DNA of 7,678 bases from Pseudomonadota bacterium (GTDB lineage Bacteria > Pseudomonadota > Alphaproteobacteria > Rhizobiales > Xanthobacteraceae). Positions 1-6,001 of the stretch are shown piece after piece. Both the position numbers and the translations under genes were made by a program. The stretch lies in contig JAEYVN010000335.1 in assembly GCA_023431725.1 (NCBI GenBank), forward strand, positions 1 through 7,678, written 5' to 3'. Within the stretch, counting starts at the first letter, position 1. Each line of letters opens with the position of its first letter. The notes beneath the pieces were generated by a model. The model made no database searches and was not told the DNA's origin. It saw only the letters and a list, made by a program, of their open reading frames with translations.

Positions 1-3
1 ATA

Positions 4-29
4 AAAAAGGGGCCAAATGGCCCCTTTTT
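4..29. terminator. Bidirectional intrinsic terminator after rpsI
   Basis: A perfect 11-bp stem (AAAAAGGGGCC at 4-14, GGCCCCTTTTT at 19-29) encloses a 4-base loop AAAT. Read on the minus strand, the GC-rich stem ends in a run of T, which is the classic form of a Rho-independent terminator for the rplM-rpsI transcript ending 50 bases upstream. Because the A and T runs are symmetric, the same hairpin would also stop plus-strand transcription arriving toward rpsI from the other side. A second weak dyad (TCGCT/AGCGA, 45-58) lies between the rpsI stop and this hairpin. Confidence 0.9.
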
Positions 30-79
30 CAAAACAAGTTTTGTTCGCTTTTGAGCGATTGTTCCGTCGCGATCGCGCG

Positions 80-559
80 TTAGCGCTTCGAGAACTGGAA
101 CGAACGGCGGGCTTTCGCGCGGCCGTACTTCTTACGCTCGACGACGCGCGAGTCGCGGGTGAGGAAACCACCGCGCTTCAGCGGCGAGCGCAGCTCCGGC
201 TCAAAATAGGTCAGCGCCTTGGAGATGCCGTGACGCACGGCACCGGCCTGCCCCGACAAACCGCCGCCCGACACTGTGCAGATGACGTCGTACTGGCCGC
301 TGCGATTGGCGGCGACGATCGGCTGCTGGATCAGCATGCGCAGAACCGGACGGGCGAAGAACACTTCGACCGGACGGGTGTTGACGACGATCTTGCCCGA
401 GCCAGGCTTGATCCACACGCGGGCAACCGCGTTCTTGCGCTTGCCGGTCGCGTAAGCGCGGCCCTGCGCGTCAAGCTTCTGAACGTGCTTTGGTTGTTCG
501 GCGACAGCCTGAGTCTTCAATGAAGCCAGACCTTCGAGCGATGAAACGGATTCGGCCAT
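80..559 (-). CDS. rpsI: 30S ribosomal protein S9
   Basis: This is a small-subunit ribosomal protein of 159 residues. The conserved core starts near residue 34 ([20 protein letters not shown]) and runs through the glycine-rich [19 protein letters not shown] segment (98-116) to the basic C-terminal tail (134-159, ending SFQFSKR). In the S9 family that tail reaches the P-site tRNA, and its terminal Lys-Arg is intact. The protein is about 30 residues longer than the E. coli protein because of a low-complexity N-terminal extension, which is normal for Alphaproteobacteria. The ATG at 559-557 lies only 2 bases after the rplM stop (TGA, 564-562), so the two genes are co-transcribed and probably translationally coupled. 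The upstream ribosome-binding site is weak (AAGGCA inside the rplM end), consistent with coupling. Confidence 0.97.
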   Translation of the reverse strand: MAESVSSLEGLASLKTQAVAEQPKHVQKLDAQGRAYATGKRKNAVARVWIKPGSGKIVVNTRPVEVFFARPVLRMLIQQPIVAANRSGQYDVICTVSGGGLSGQAGAVRHGISKALTYFEPELRSPLKRGGFLTRDSRVVERKKYGRAKARRSFQFSKR

Positions 560-561
560 GA

Positions 562-1023
562 TCAGGCTGCCTTGTTCTTGCGGTTCATGGCGCCGACATC
601 GAGCGCCTCGGGCTTCTGGGCTTCATGCGGAAGCTCCGCGCCCGGATAGACGCGCAGGTTGCTCATCTGCTTGCGACCGAGCGGACCGCGCGGAACCATG
701 CGCTCCACAGCCTTTTCGACGATGCGCTCCGGGAAACGACCTTCGAAGATCGACTTCGCCGAACGTTCCTTGATGCCACCGATGAATCCGGTGTGGTGAT
801 AGTACATCTTCTGGTCGCGCTTGCGGCCCGTGAACACGACCTTGGCCGCGTTGATGATGATGACGTTGTCACCGTCGTCCATGTGCGGGGTGAATGTCGG
901 CTTGTGCTTGCCGCGCAGACGCATGGCGACGATCGTTGCCAGACGGCCGACCACGAGGCCGGTTGCGTCGATGACGATCCATTTCTTTTCGATGTCGGCG
1001 GGTGTCGCCGAATAAGTGCTCAT
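562..1023 (-). CDS. rplM: 50S ribosomal protein L13
   Basis: This is a large-subunit ribosomal protein of 153 residues, the normal length in Alphaproteobacteria. Family landmarks are visible in order: [15 protein letters not shown] (15-29), the [20 protein letters not shown] segment (40-59), [10 protein letters not shown] (74-83), and the [17 protein letters not shown] block (110-126) followed by PGAE. It is the first gene of the conserved rplM-rpsI operon. The ATG at 1023-1021 is preceded by only a modest Shine-Dalgarno match. The 128-base gap to the thioesterase gene upstream contains a good candidate promoter, so transcription of the operon probably starts there. Nothing is missing or broken. 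Confidence 0.97.
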   Translation of the reverse strand: MSTYSATPADIEKKWIVIDATGLVVGRLATIVAMRLRGKHKPTFTPHMDDGDNVIIINAAKVVFTGRKRDQKMYYHHTGFIGGIKERSAKSIFEGRFPERIVEKAVERMVPRGPLGRKQMSNLRVYPGAELPHEAQKPEALDVGAMNRKNKAA

Positions 1024-1056
1024 GACGAATTGTCCGGAGAGTTGCGTTGGATGCGT

Positions 1057-1084
1057 TCTGTAAAGCAGAGCGGTATTTTGTCAA
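1057..1084 (-). promoter_or_regulatory. Candidate promoter of rplM-rpsI
   Basis: On the minus strand a perfect -35 box TTGACA (1084-1079) is followed after 16 bases by TACAGA (1062-1057), a 3 of 6 match to the -10 consensus. The position would give a leader of roughly 25-30 bases before the rplM ATG. The perfect -35 with a poor -10 box is typical of sigma-70-type promoters in Alphaproteobacteria. This is inferred from sequence alone. Confidence 0.5.
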
Positions 1085-1110
1085 TTCGATTCAATGGCAA
1101 ATGTCATAGC

Positions 1111-1138
1111 AAAAACAACAACTTATAAAATAGGTTGT
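1111..1138 (-). terminator. Weak candidate terminator after the thioesterase gene
   Basis: On the minus strand, 13 bases past the thioesterase stop, ACAAC (1138-1134) pairs with GTTGT (1122-1118). Inside, after one mismatch, TAT pairs with ATA around a 3-base loop. The tail TGTTTTT (1117-1111) supplies a U run. The stem is AT-rich and short, so efficiency would be low. It would separate the thioesterase transcript from the rplM promoter. Confidence 0.35.
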
Positions 1139-1151
1139 ATATTACCTGCGG

Positions 1152-1613
1152 TTAAGCGCCCGATTTTGGAGGAATTGAGTAGGTCGCGGTGACGTGGGCG
1201 ATCGCCTCATCCAGACCATCGGAGTACAAAAGCACCTCCAAAACCGCCAGACGCTTGCCCAGTTTCAATATCCGCGCCTCGGCAATCAGATCCCGTCGGT
1301 CGGGACGGCGCAGGAAATTGATGTTGAAATTGGTCGTAACGGCCAGCGCAACAGGGCCAATGGCCGACAAGACCGCAACATAAAGCGCGAAATCGGCCAG
1401 CATCATCATGGTCGGCCCGGAAATCGTCCCGCCCGGCCGCAGGAATTTGTCGCTGTAGGCCAGCCGTATGCGGCAATCGCCGAGAGCGACGCGCTCGAGG
1501 GACAGCCCGTTGCCGGCATGAAAAGCTTGCGGAAACTCCTCGGCCAGGAAAGCGTCCAGTTCCGCCTTCGTCATCCGCGGTGGCGTCATCGGTTTCGTCA
1601 CGGCGATGTCCAT
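1152..1613 (-). CDS. PaaI-family hotdog-fold acyl-CoA thioesterase
   Basis: This is a probable acyl-CoA thioesterase with a single hotdog domain, 153 residues with the start chosen here. The family signature PGGTISGPTMMMLADFALY (60-78) forms the start of the central helix, and D74 in LAD sits where PaaI-type enzymes carry the catalytic acid. The TNFNINFLRRP strand (94-104) and the LGKRLAV strand (118-124) follow as expected. The family HGG histidine is not present. The ATG at 1613-1611 is preferred because a purine-rich ribosome-binding site (AAGGGCAGGG) precedes it. The farther ATG at 1691 would run into the divergent crotonase gene. ATGs at 1589 and 1574 are possible shorter starts. The natural acyl-CoA substrate cannot be read from the sequence. 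Divergence from a crotonase gene suggests a shared acyl-CoA context. Confidence 0.85.
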   Translation of the reverse strand: MDIAVTKPMTPPRMTKAELDAFLAEEFPQAFHAGNGLSLERVALGDCRIRLAYSDKFLRPGGTISGPTMMMLADFALYVAVLSAIGPVALAVTTNFNINFLRRPDRRDLIAEARILKLGKRLAVLEVLLYSDGLDEAIAHVTATYSIPPKSGA

Positions 1614-1621
1614 CCCTGCCC

Positions 1622-1673
1622 TTCGCATGCCGGTGACCGACGCATACAATGCGCATGGCACGTCGCAAAGGTG
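1622..1673 (+). promoter_or_regulatory. Divergent control region: crotonase promoter, dyad and RBS
   Basis: In the 66 bases between the divergent starts, TTCGCA (1622-1627, 4 of 6 to the -35 consensus) and TACAAT (1645-1650, 5 of 6 to the -10 consensus) are separated by 17 bases and point toward the crotonase gene. A perfect dyad CGCAT-ACA-ATGCG (1641-1653) overlaps the -10 box. On the opposite strand TTGCGA (1668-1663) and TATGCG (1646-1641), 16 bases apart, could serve the thioesterase. AAAGGTG (1667-1673) is the crotonase ribosome-binding site, 6 bases before its ATG. Confidence 0.45.
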
Positions 1674-1679
1674 TTCAAC

Positions 1680-2504
1680 ATGAATGTCCATGCCAAAACG
1701 GCAACGTCATCCCAGGCCGATGTCCTGCTTCGAACGGACACCAATGGCGTCGCGGTGCTGACGCTCAATCGTCCGGCTGCGCGCAACAGCTTGTCGGAAG
1801 CCCTGATCAAAGCACTGAGCACGACGCTCGATGCCATTGGACAGGACAATACCATTCGTGTCGTGGTGATCGCCGCCAATGGTCCGGCCTTCAGCGCCGG
1901 ACACGACTTGAAGGAATTGACGGCGCGGCGCAGCGACGCCGATGGCGGCAAGGCGTACTTCCGCCACATCATGACGAGTTGCAGCGACATGATGCAGAAA
2001 ATCGTCGCACTGCCGCAGCCGGTCATCGCCGTCGTGTCCGGCATGGCCACCGCCGCGGGCTGCCAATTGGTGGCGACCTGCGACCTCGCCATAGCCTCCG
2101 GCAATGCCAAATTCGCAACGCCGGGAGTGGACATCGGCCTGTTCTGCTCCACGCCGATGGTCGCCCTCACCCGCAATGTCCCGCGCAAGAACGCGATGCA
2201 TATGCTGCTGCCGGGCGAACCGGTTTCAGCGGATGACGCTTTGCGGATCGGTCTTGTCAATTGCGTGGTGCCGGCCGGCACGGAGCGAGACGAAGCCTTC
2301 AGACTGGCGCAAATAATCGCCACGAAATCGAAAGTCACCGTGACGACCGGCAAGGCTGCCTTCTACAGGCAGGCTGAGCTGGGACTTGCCGAAGCCTATG
2401 CCTACGCTGCCGAAGTCATGACGGAAAACATGATGACGCGCGACGCCAGTGAGGGGATATGCGCCTTTATCGAAAAGCGTGCCCCCAAATGGGAAGACCG
2501 CTGA
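1680..2504 (+). CDS. ECHDC3-like enoyl-CoA hydratase/isomerase family protein
   Basis: This is a crotonase-superfamily protein of 274 residues that probably binds an acyl-CoA. The sequence follows the ECHDC3-type subgroup closely: FSAGHDLKEL (71-80) forms the first oxyanion-hole loop, ATAAGCQLVATCDLAIAS (123-140) the second, then FATPGVDIGLFCSTP (145-159) and VPRKNAMHMLLPGEPVSADDAL (167-188). The two glutamates used by classical enoyl-CoA hydratase are replaced, by Q129 (GCQL instead of GCEL) and G149 (PGV instead of PEI), so normal hydratase chemistry is doubtful. The ATG at 1680 has a good ribosome-binding site. The open frame extends far upstream, but that part is antisense to the thioesterase. 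The gene is divergent from the thioesterase and 84 bases upstream of a CoA-binding protein gene. The fold is certain; the reaction is unknown. Confidence 0.88.
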   Translation: MNVHAKTATSSQADVLLRTDTNGVAVLTLNRPAARNSLSEALIKALSTTLDAIGQDNTIRVVVIAANGPAFSAGHDLKELTARRSDADGGKAYFRHIMTSCSDMMQKIVALPQPVIAVVSGMATAAGCQLVATCDLAIASGNAKFATPGVDIGLFCSTPMVALTRNVPRKNAMHMLLPGEPVSADDALRIGLVNCVVPAGTERDEAFRLAQIIATKSKVTVTTGKAAFYRQAELGLAEAYAYAAEVMTENMMTRDASEGICAFIEKRAPKWEDR

Positions 2505-2551
2505 GCTTCGCCCGCCTTTCGCTTTCGCAAACTCCGCTTTGCATGCGCCGG

Positions 2552-2581
2552 TGAAATTCCTAAATAGGGATTTCAGGAAGG
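2552..2581 (+). promoter_or_regulatory. Hairpin abutting the RBS of the CoA-binding protein gene
   Basis: TGAAATTCC (2552-2560) and GGGATTTCA (2567-2575) form a 9-bp stem with one T-G wobble and the 6-base loop TAAATA. The last stem base is the first base of the strong Shine-Dalgarno AGGAAGG (2575-2581), which lies 7 bases before the ATG at 2589. The hairpin could mask or present the ribosome-binding site, or simply be a small terminator-like or operator dyad in the 84-base gap after the crotonase gene. There is no U run after it, so termination is less likely. Confidence 0.4.
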
Positions 2582-2588
2582 TCCGTTC

Positions 2589-3167
2589 ATGAATCACGAC
2601 AGCTACAGCGACACCTATATTCGCGCCATCCTCAACACCACAAAGACCATCGCGATGGTCGGCGTTTCTCCGAAGACCAACCGGCCCAGCTATTTCGCGT
2701 TCAAGTACCTGCTCGAGCGCGGCTATCGCATGATCCCGGTCAATCCAGGACAGGCCGGCAAGGACCTGCTCGGCCAACGCGTCTATGCGAAGCTGTCGGA
2801 CATCCCCGAGCCGATCGACATGGTGGATATCTTCCGCAGTTCGGAACACGCACTCGGCGTCGTGCAGGAAGCGATCACGCTGTCGCCCAAGCCGCAGGTG
2901 ATCTGGATGCAGCTTTCCGTCCGCAACGACGAAGCCGCCGCCCTGGCCGAAGCCAATGGCATGAAGGTGGTGATGAACCGCTGCCCCAAAATTGAATATG
3001 GCCGGCTCTCGTCGGAAATCTCATGGATGGGCGTCAATTCGCGCACGCTGTCTTCCAAACGCGCGCCTCTTGGCAAAGGCATCCAGCGCATGTCGCTTCA
3101 GCGCCAGACCATGTCGGGCGGCACAACCGATGCGACCCAGCGGGCCGAGCGCGGTGAAACCAGCTGA
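2589..3167 (+). CDS. CoA-binding domain protein (YccU type)
   Basis: This is a single Rossmann-like CoA-binding domain related to E. coli YccU and to the N-terminal domain of succinyl-CoA synthetase alpha, 192 residues long. The first strand and nucleotide-binding loop AMVGVSPKTNRPSY (22-35) are followed by the second strand MIPVNPGQAG (48-57), the DMVDIFR strand (77-83), VIWMQLSV (104-111) and the signature NRCPKIEYGRL (130-140). The last roughly 30 residues (165-192) extend beyond the domain and are polar and probably flexible. No catalytic domain is present, so the protein probably senses or carries CoA or an acyl-CoA; its biological role is not established. The start is well fixed by AGGAAGG. 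It may be co-transcribed with the crotonase upstream and sits 202 bases before metY on the same strand. Confidence 0.88.
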   Translation: MNHDSYSDTYIRAILNTTKTIAMVGVSPKTNRPSYFAFKYLLERGYRMIPVNPGQAGKDLLGQRVYAKLSDIPEPIDMVDIFRSSEHALGVVQEAITLSPKPQVIWMQLSVRNDEAAALAEANGMKVVMNRCPKIEYGRLSSEISWMGVNSRTLSSKRAPLGKGIQRMSLQRQTMSGGTTDATQRAERGETS

Positions 3168-3188
3168 GAAAAAGCCCAGCGTAAAGCT

Positions 3189-3302
3189 GCAATTATTTGG
3201 AATGAATAACTGCTTGGTTGACGTTTTGCAGGAAAAGCGTCCTCATTCTCCCGCTGTATCCAGCGCTTCTTGACCCTGCCCGCTCCTTCGATAAACCAGC
3301 GG
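3189..3302 (+). promoter_or_regulatory. metY upstream region with dyads and candidate promoters
   Basis: The 202-base gap before metY holds an imperfect dyad, GCAATTATT / AATAACTGC (3189-3213, one mismatch, 7-base loop), 5 bases before a TTGACG box (3218-3223). A second -35-like box TTGACC (3270-3275) has TAAACC (3292-3297) 16 bases on; both lack good -10 boxes. CGCTG-TATC-CAGCG (3252-3265) forms a compact hairpin, and its left arm could instead pair with CAGCGG (3297-3302). I see no match to the SAM-II riboswitch that often precedes methionine genes in Alphaproteobacteria. Promoter assignment is uncertain. Confidence 0.3.
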
Positions 3303-3369
3303 CAGATTTTGAATCGGGCGCGCCAATTTTGTGCTCCGCAATTCGCCCGCAACACTCAAGGATCTTGCG

Positions 3370-4650
3370 ATGACCGAACGCAATCCCGGCTTCAACACAT
3401 TGGCCATCCACGCCGGCGCGCAGCCCGATCCGACCACGGGCGCCCGCGCGACCCCCATCTATCAGACAACGTCCTATGTGTTCGACGATGTCGATCACGC
3501 TGCCTCGCTGTTCGGGCTGCAGACCTTCGGCAATATCTATACCCGCATCGGCAATCCGACCTGCGCGGTCCTAGAGGAGCGCATCGCCGCACTTGAGGGC
3601 GGCACCGCGGCTCTCGCCACCGCTTCCGGTCATGCGGCGCAGGTGCTGGTGATGCAGGCGCTGATGATGCCGGGCGATGAATTCGTCGCCTCGAAGAAGC
3701 TCTACGGCGGCTCGATCAACCAGTTCAATCATTCCTTCAAGAGCTTCGGCTGGAACGTCGTTTGGGCCGATCCGGACGACCTTTCCTCCTTCGAGCGCGC
3801 GATCACACCGAAGACCAAGGCGATCTTCATCGAGTCGATCGCCAATCCGGGCGGCGTCATCACCGATATCGAAGGCGTATCGAAGATCGCCAAGAAAGCG
3901 GGCGTGCCGCTGATCGTCGACAACACGCTGGCGACGCCCTATCTGTGCCGGCCGTTCGAATACGGCGCCGACATCATCGTGCATTCGCTGACCAAATTTC
4001 TCGGCGGCCACGGCAATTCGGTCGGTGGCATGATCGTCGATGGCGGCACGTTCAACTGGTCGCGCGAGAACCGCTATCCGATGCTGTCGCAGCCGCGTCC
4101 GGAATATCAGGGCATCGTGCTGCACGAGACCTTCGGCAATTTCGCATTCGCCATTGCCTGCCGTGTTCTGGGGCTGCGCGACATGGGCCCTGCCCTGTCG
4201 CCGTTCAATGCCTTCCTGATCCTGACCGGCGTCGAAACGCTGCCGCTGCGCATGCAGCGTCACTGCGACAATGCAACAGCAGTGGCTGAGTGGCTGTCGA
4301 AGCAGCCAAGCGTCGCCTGGGTCAGCTACCCGGGTCTTGCAGGCGACAAGTATCAATCGCTGGCACAGAAATATTGCCCGAAGGGTGCCGGCGCGGTGTT
4401 CACCTTCGGTCTCAAGGGCGGTTACGAGGCCGGCGTCAAACTGGTGTCGAATGTGCAGCTCTTCTCGCACCTCGCCAACATCGGCGACACGCGCTCGCTG
4501 ATCATTCACCCTGCATCGACCACGCATCGGCAATTGACCGATGCGCAGAAGGTTCAGGCCGGCGCCGGCCCCGATGTCGTGCGGCTGTCGATCGGCCTCG
4601 AAGACAAGGACGACATCATCGCCGATCTCGAGCAGGCGCTGAATAGCTAA
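3370..4650 (+). CDS. metY: O-acetylhomoserine sulfhydrylase (aminocarboxypropyltransferase)
   Basis: This is a PLP-dependent enzyme of the Cys/Met metabolism family that makes homocysteine from O-acetylhomoserine and sulfide, the direct-sulfhydrylation branch of methionine synthesis, in the cytoplasm. It has 426 residues, normal for MetY and longer than MetZ or MetB. Visible landmarks are GFNTLAIHAG (7-16), YTRIGNPT (57-64, phosphate-binding Tyr-Thr-Arg), TASGHAAQ (84-91, cofactor-ring stacking loop), D184 in VDNTLATPY (PLP ring nitrogen), the Schiff-base lysine K209 in HSLTKFLGGHG, and R405 in VVRLSIGLED (substrate carboxylate). The ATG at 3370 has AAGGA 7 bases upstream; a GTG at 3331 would add 13 residues without family support. 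Its TAA stop interlocks with the stop of ctaA on the other strand. An alternative or additional substrate such as O-succinylhomoserine is less likely. Confidence 0.95.
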   Translation: MTERNPGFNTLAIHAGAQPDPTTGARATPIYQTTSYVFDDVDHAASLFGLQTFGNIYTRIGNPTCAVLEERIAALEGGTAALATASGHAAQVLVMQALMMPGDEFVASKKLYGGSINQFNHSFKSFGWNVVWADPDDLSSFERAITPKTKAIFIESIANPGGVITDIEGVSKIAKKAGVPLIVDNTLATPYLCRPFEYGADIIVHSLTKFLGGHGNSVGGMIVDGGTFNWSRENRYPMLSQPRPEYQGIVLHETFGNFAFAIACRVLGLRDMGPALSPFNAFLILTGVETLPLRMQRHCDNATAVAEWLSKQPSVAWVSYPGLAGDKYQSLAQKYCPKGAGAVFTFGLKGGYEAGVKLVSNVQLFSHLANIGDTRSLIIHPASTTHRQLTDAQKVQAGAGPDVVRLSIGLEDKDDIIADLEQALNS

Positions 4651-5723
4651 GCCGGTTGCGCCGCCACGGTCGAAACGGTGCGCGGCGCACCCTTGCTGAG
4701 CAATCGCGACGCATGGACCGTCGCAATGGTCAGCAATACGATCGCGATCGCCTGGTGCAGCAGAGCCAGGGACATCGGCACGGCCAGCAGCAAAGTCGCG
4801 ATGCCGATACCCGCCTGCACCACGAGCAGAAGCGCGAAGGCATGAGCAAGACCCTTGGCGGCGCGATCCTTCGTTGTGCGCGTCACGTCGATGGCGTGCC
4901 AGATGCCCAGGGCGAGCAACAGATAGGCCATCATCCGGTGATTGAACTGCACCGTCAGCGCATTCTCGAACAGATTGCGCCAGAGCGGCGTTTCAAACCA
5001 TAGCCGCTCGGACGACGGGATGAAGGCGCCGTCGATCTGCGGCCAGGTGTTGTAGATCATACCAGCATCGAGACCCGCCACGAGTGCGCCGAGATAAATC
5101 TGGACCAGCGTCAGGATCACGAGAAGACCAGCACTGGTCCGCAAGCGCGATGGCGCCGCGATCGGCTGAATCGGCTTCAGCCGCGCCACCGTCCAGATGA
5201 TGACCGCGTAGATGACGCAGGCCAGCGTCATGTGAAAGGCGAGCCGATATTGCGAGACACTGACGCGCTCCGTCAGACCGGACGACACCATCCACCAGCC
5301 GACAGCGCCCTGCGCACCCCCCAGAAAGAACAAGAACCACAATCGTCCGCGCAATCCCGGGCCGACCCAGCCACGCCACAGGAAGAACAGGAACGGCAGC
5401 AGGAAGACGATGCCGATGGTCCGTCCGAGGAGCCGATGCCCCCATTCCCACCAGAAGATGGTCTTGAATTCCGACAGGGACATCCCGCGGTTGACCTGCT
5501 GATACTGCGGGATCTGCTTGTACTTATCGAACTCGGCCGCCCATTGCGCATCGGTCAGCGGCGGCAGGACGCCGGTCACCGGCTTCCATTCGACGATCGA
5601 CAAGCCGGATTCGGTCAGCCGCGTCGCTCCGCCGACGATCACAGTTCCCACCACCAGGGCCGCAACCACAAAAAGCCAGACCCGGATGATGGAAAGGCGC
5701 GTATTTTCGGAGCTTTGCGACAT
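4647..5723 (-). CDS. ctaA: Heme A synthase (COX15/CtaA family)
   Basis: This inner-membrane enzyme oxidises the C8 methyl of heme O to the formyl group of heme A, needed by aa3-type cytochrome c oxidase. The protein has 358 residues with about eight hydrophobic segments in two four-helix halves (first roughly 12-32, last roughly 316-338). The four conserved heme-ligand histidines are H96 in EWGHRLLGR, H164 in RLAFHMT, H262 in FNHRMMAY and H323 in LALLHQA. The conserved E93 and the DAGMIYNTWP loop (219-228) are also present. This is the proteobacterial/mitochondrial COX15 type with the long first periplasmic loop. The ATG at 5723-5721, after a purine-rich AGAAGAGAAAG, is preferred; the open frame extends to 5969, but the added 82 residues are charged, unlike the family, and cover the promoter region. 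The gene is alone here rather than next to other cta genes. Confidence 0.95.
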   Translation of the reverse strand: MSQSSENTRLSIIRVWLFVVAALVVGTVIVGGATRLTESGLSIVEWKPVTGVLPPLTDAQWAAEFDKYKQIPQYQQVNRGMSLSEFKTIFWWEWGHRLLGRTIGIVFLLPFLFFLWRGWVGPGLRGRLWFLFFLGGAQGAVGWWMVSSGLTERVSVSQYRLAFHMTLACVIYAVIIWTVARLKPIQPIAAPSRLRTSAGLLVILTLVQIYLGALVAGLDAGMIYNTWPQIDGAFIPSSERLWFETPLWRNLFENALTVQFNHRMMAYLLLALGIWHAIDVTRTTKDRAAKGLAHAFALLLVVQAGIGIATLLLAVPMSLALLHQAIAIVLLTIATVHASRLLSKGAPRTVSTVAAQPA

Positions 5724-6001
5724 CACTTTCTCTTCTGCACCGGACAGCCCGTTGCGACCCAATTCTTTATGACCTAGCGATCTTGCCGATTTTGCGGGGA
5801 CCATATAGGCAGCAGCCCTGTCGCCACAACCGCTAGCACGGCGTTTCCGACGTTCCGATCGCACGGGCGGCCATTTCGTATCTCGGGACGTCGGAAACAA
5901 AGCCGCACTCGGACCAGAAAATTTGCCAGTGTCCTTTGTCGCTAACGCTTTGATCAAAGGCGCCGGCAAGGGATACGAAGCGTTACAGACGGGACACTCG
6001 C
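5724..6001. promoter_or_regulatory. Divergent control region between ctaA and the DUF2842 gene
   Basis: This is a 278-base gap without a credible gene. On the minus strand TTGTGG (5829-5824) and TATATG (5807-5802), 16 bases apart, form a candidate ctaA promoter with a leader of about 70 bases. Farther upstream lies the long inverted repeat 5843-5898, and near the DUF2842 end is a perfect 12-base palindrome CTTTGATCAAAG (5948-5959). The DUF2842 promoter is not obvious. The extension of the ctaA frame to 5969 is treated as non-coding. Confidence 0.4.
5843..5898. repeat. Long imperfect inverted repeat upstream of ctaA
   Basis: The arms 5843-5858 (GTTTCCGACGTTCCGA) and 5883-5898 (TCGGGACGTCGGAAAC) are complementary over 16 bp with a single T-G position, around a 24-base spacer. 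Each arm itself contains two copies of a 6-base word: TTCCGA-CG-TTCCGA in the left arm, TCGG-R-A variants in the right. There is no T run on either side, so it is not an intrinsic terminator. It lies just upstream of the candidate ctaA promoter, where an operator or a nucleoid-type repeat could sit. Confidence 0.75.

Noticed and set aside
1194..1679. Open frame continuing upstream of the crotonase gene, adding about 160 residues to its N-terminus
   Set aside because: The added part is antisense to the thioesterase gene, has no crotonase-family resemblance, and the ATG at 1680 has its own ribosome-binding site.
3331..3369. GTG start for metY adding 13 residues
   Set aside because: No Shine-Dalgarno precedes it, while AAGGA lies 7 bases before the ATG at 3370, which gives the usual MetY start.
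3168..3369. SAM-II riboswitch before metY
   Set aside because: I looked for the conserved pseudoknot sequence blocks of SAM-II and did not find them by eye. A covariance-model scan would be needed to exclude a divergent form.
3571..4533. Minus-strand open frame of 320 codons opposite metY
   Set aside because: It is an antisense shadow; metY on the plus strand shows all PLP-enzyme motifs and a proper ribosome-binding site.
5948..5959. CTTTGATCAAAG as an FNR/FixK box controlling ctaA or the DUF2842 gene
   Set aside because: FNR/FixK boxes need a four-base spacer (TTGAT-N4-ATCAA). This palindrome has none, and it lies far from the ctaA start.
5724..5969. N-terminal extension of ctaA by 82 residues
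   Set aside because: The extension is charged and unlike heme A synthase N-termini. The ATG at 5723 gives the family length, and the region contains a promoter candidate and the inverted repeat.
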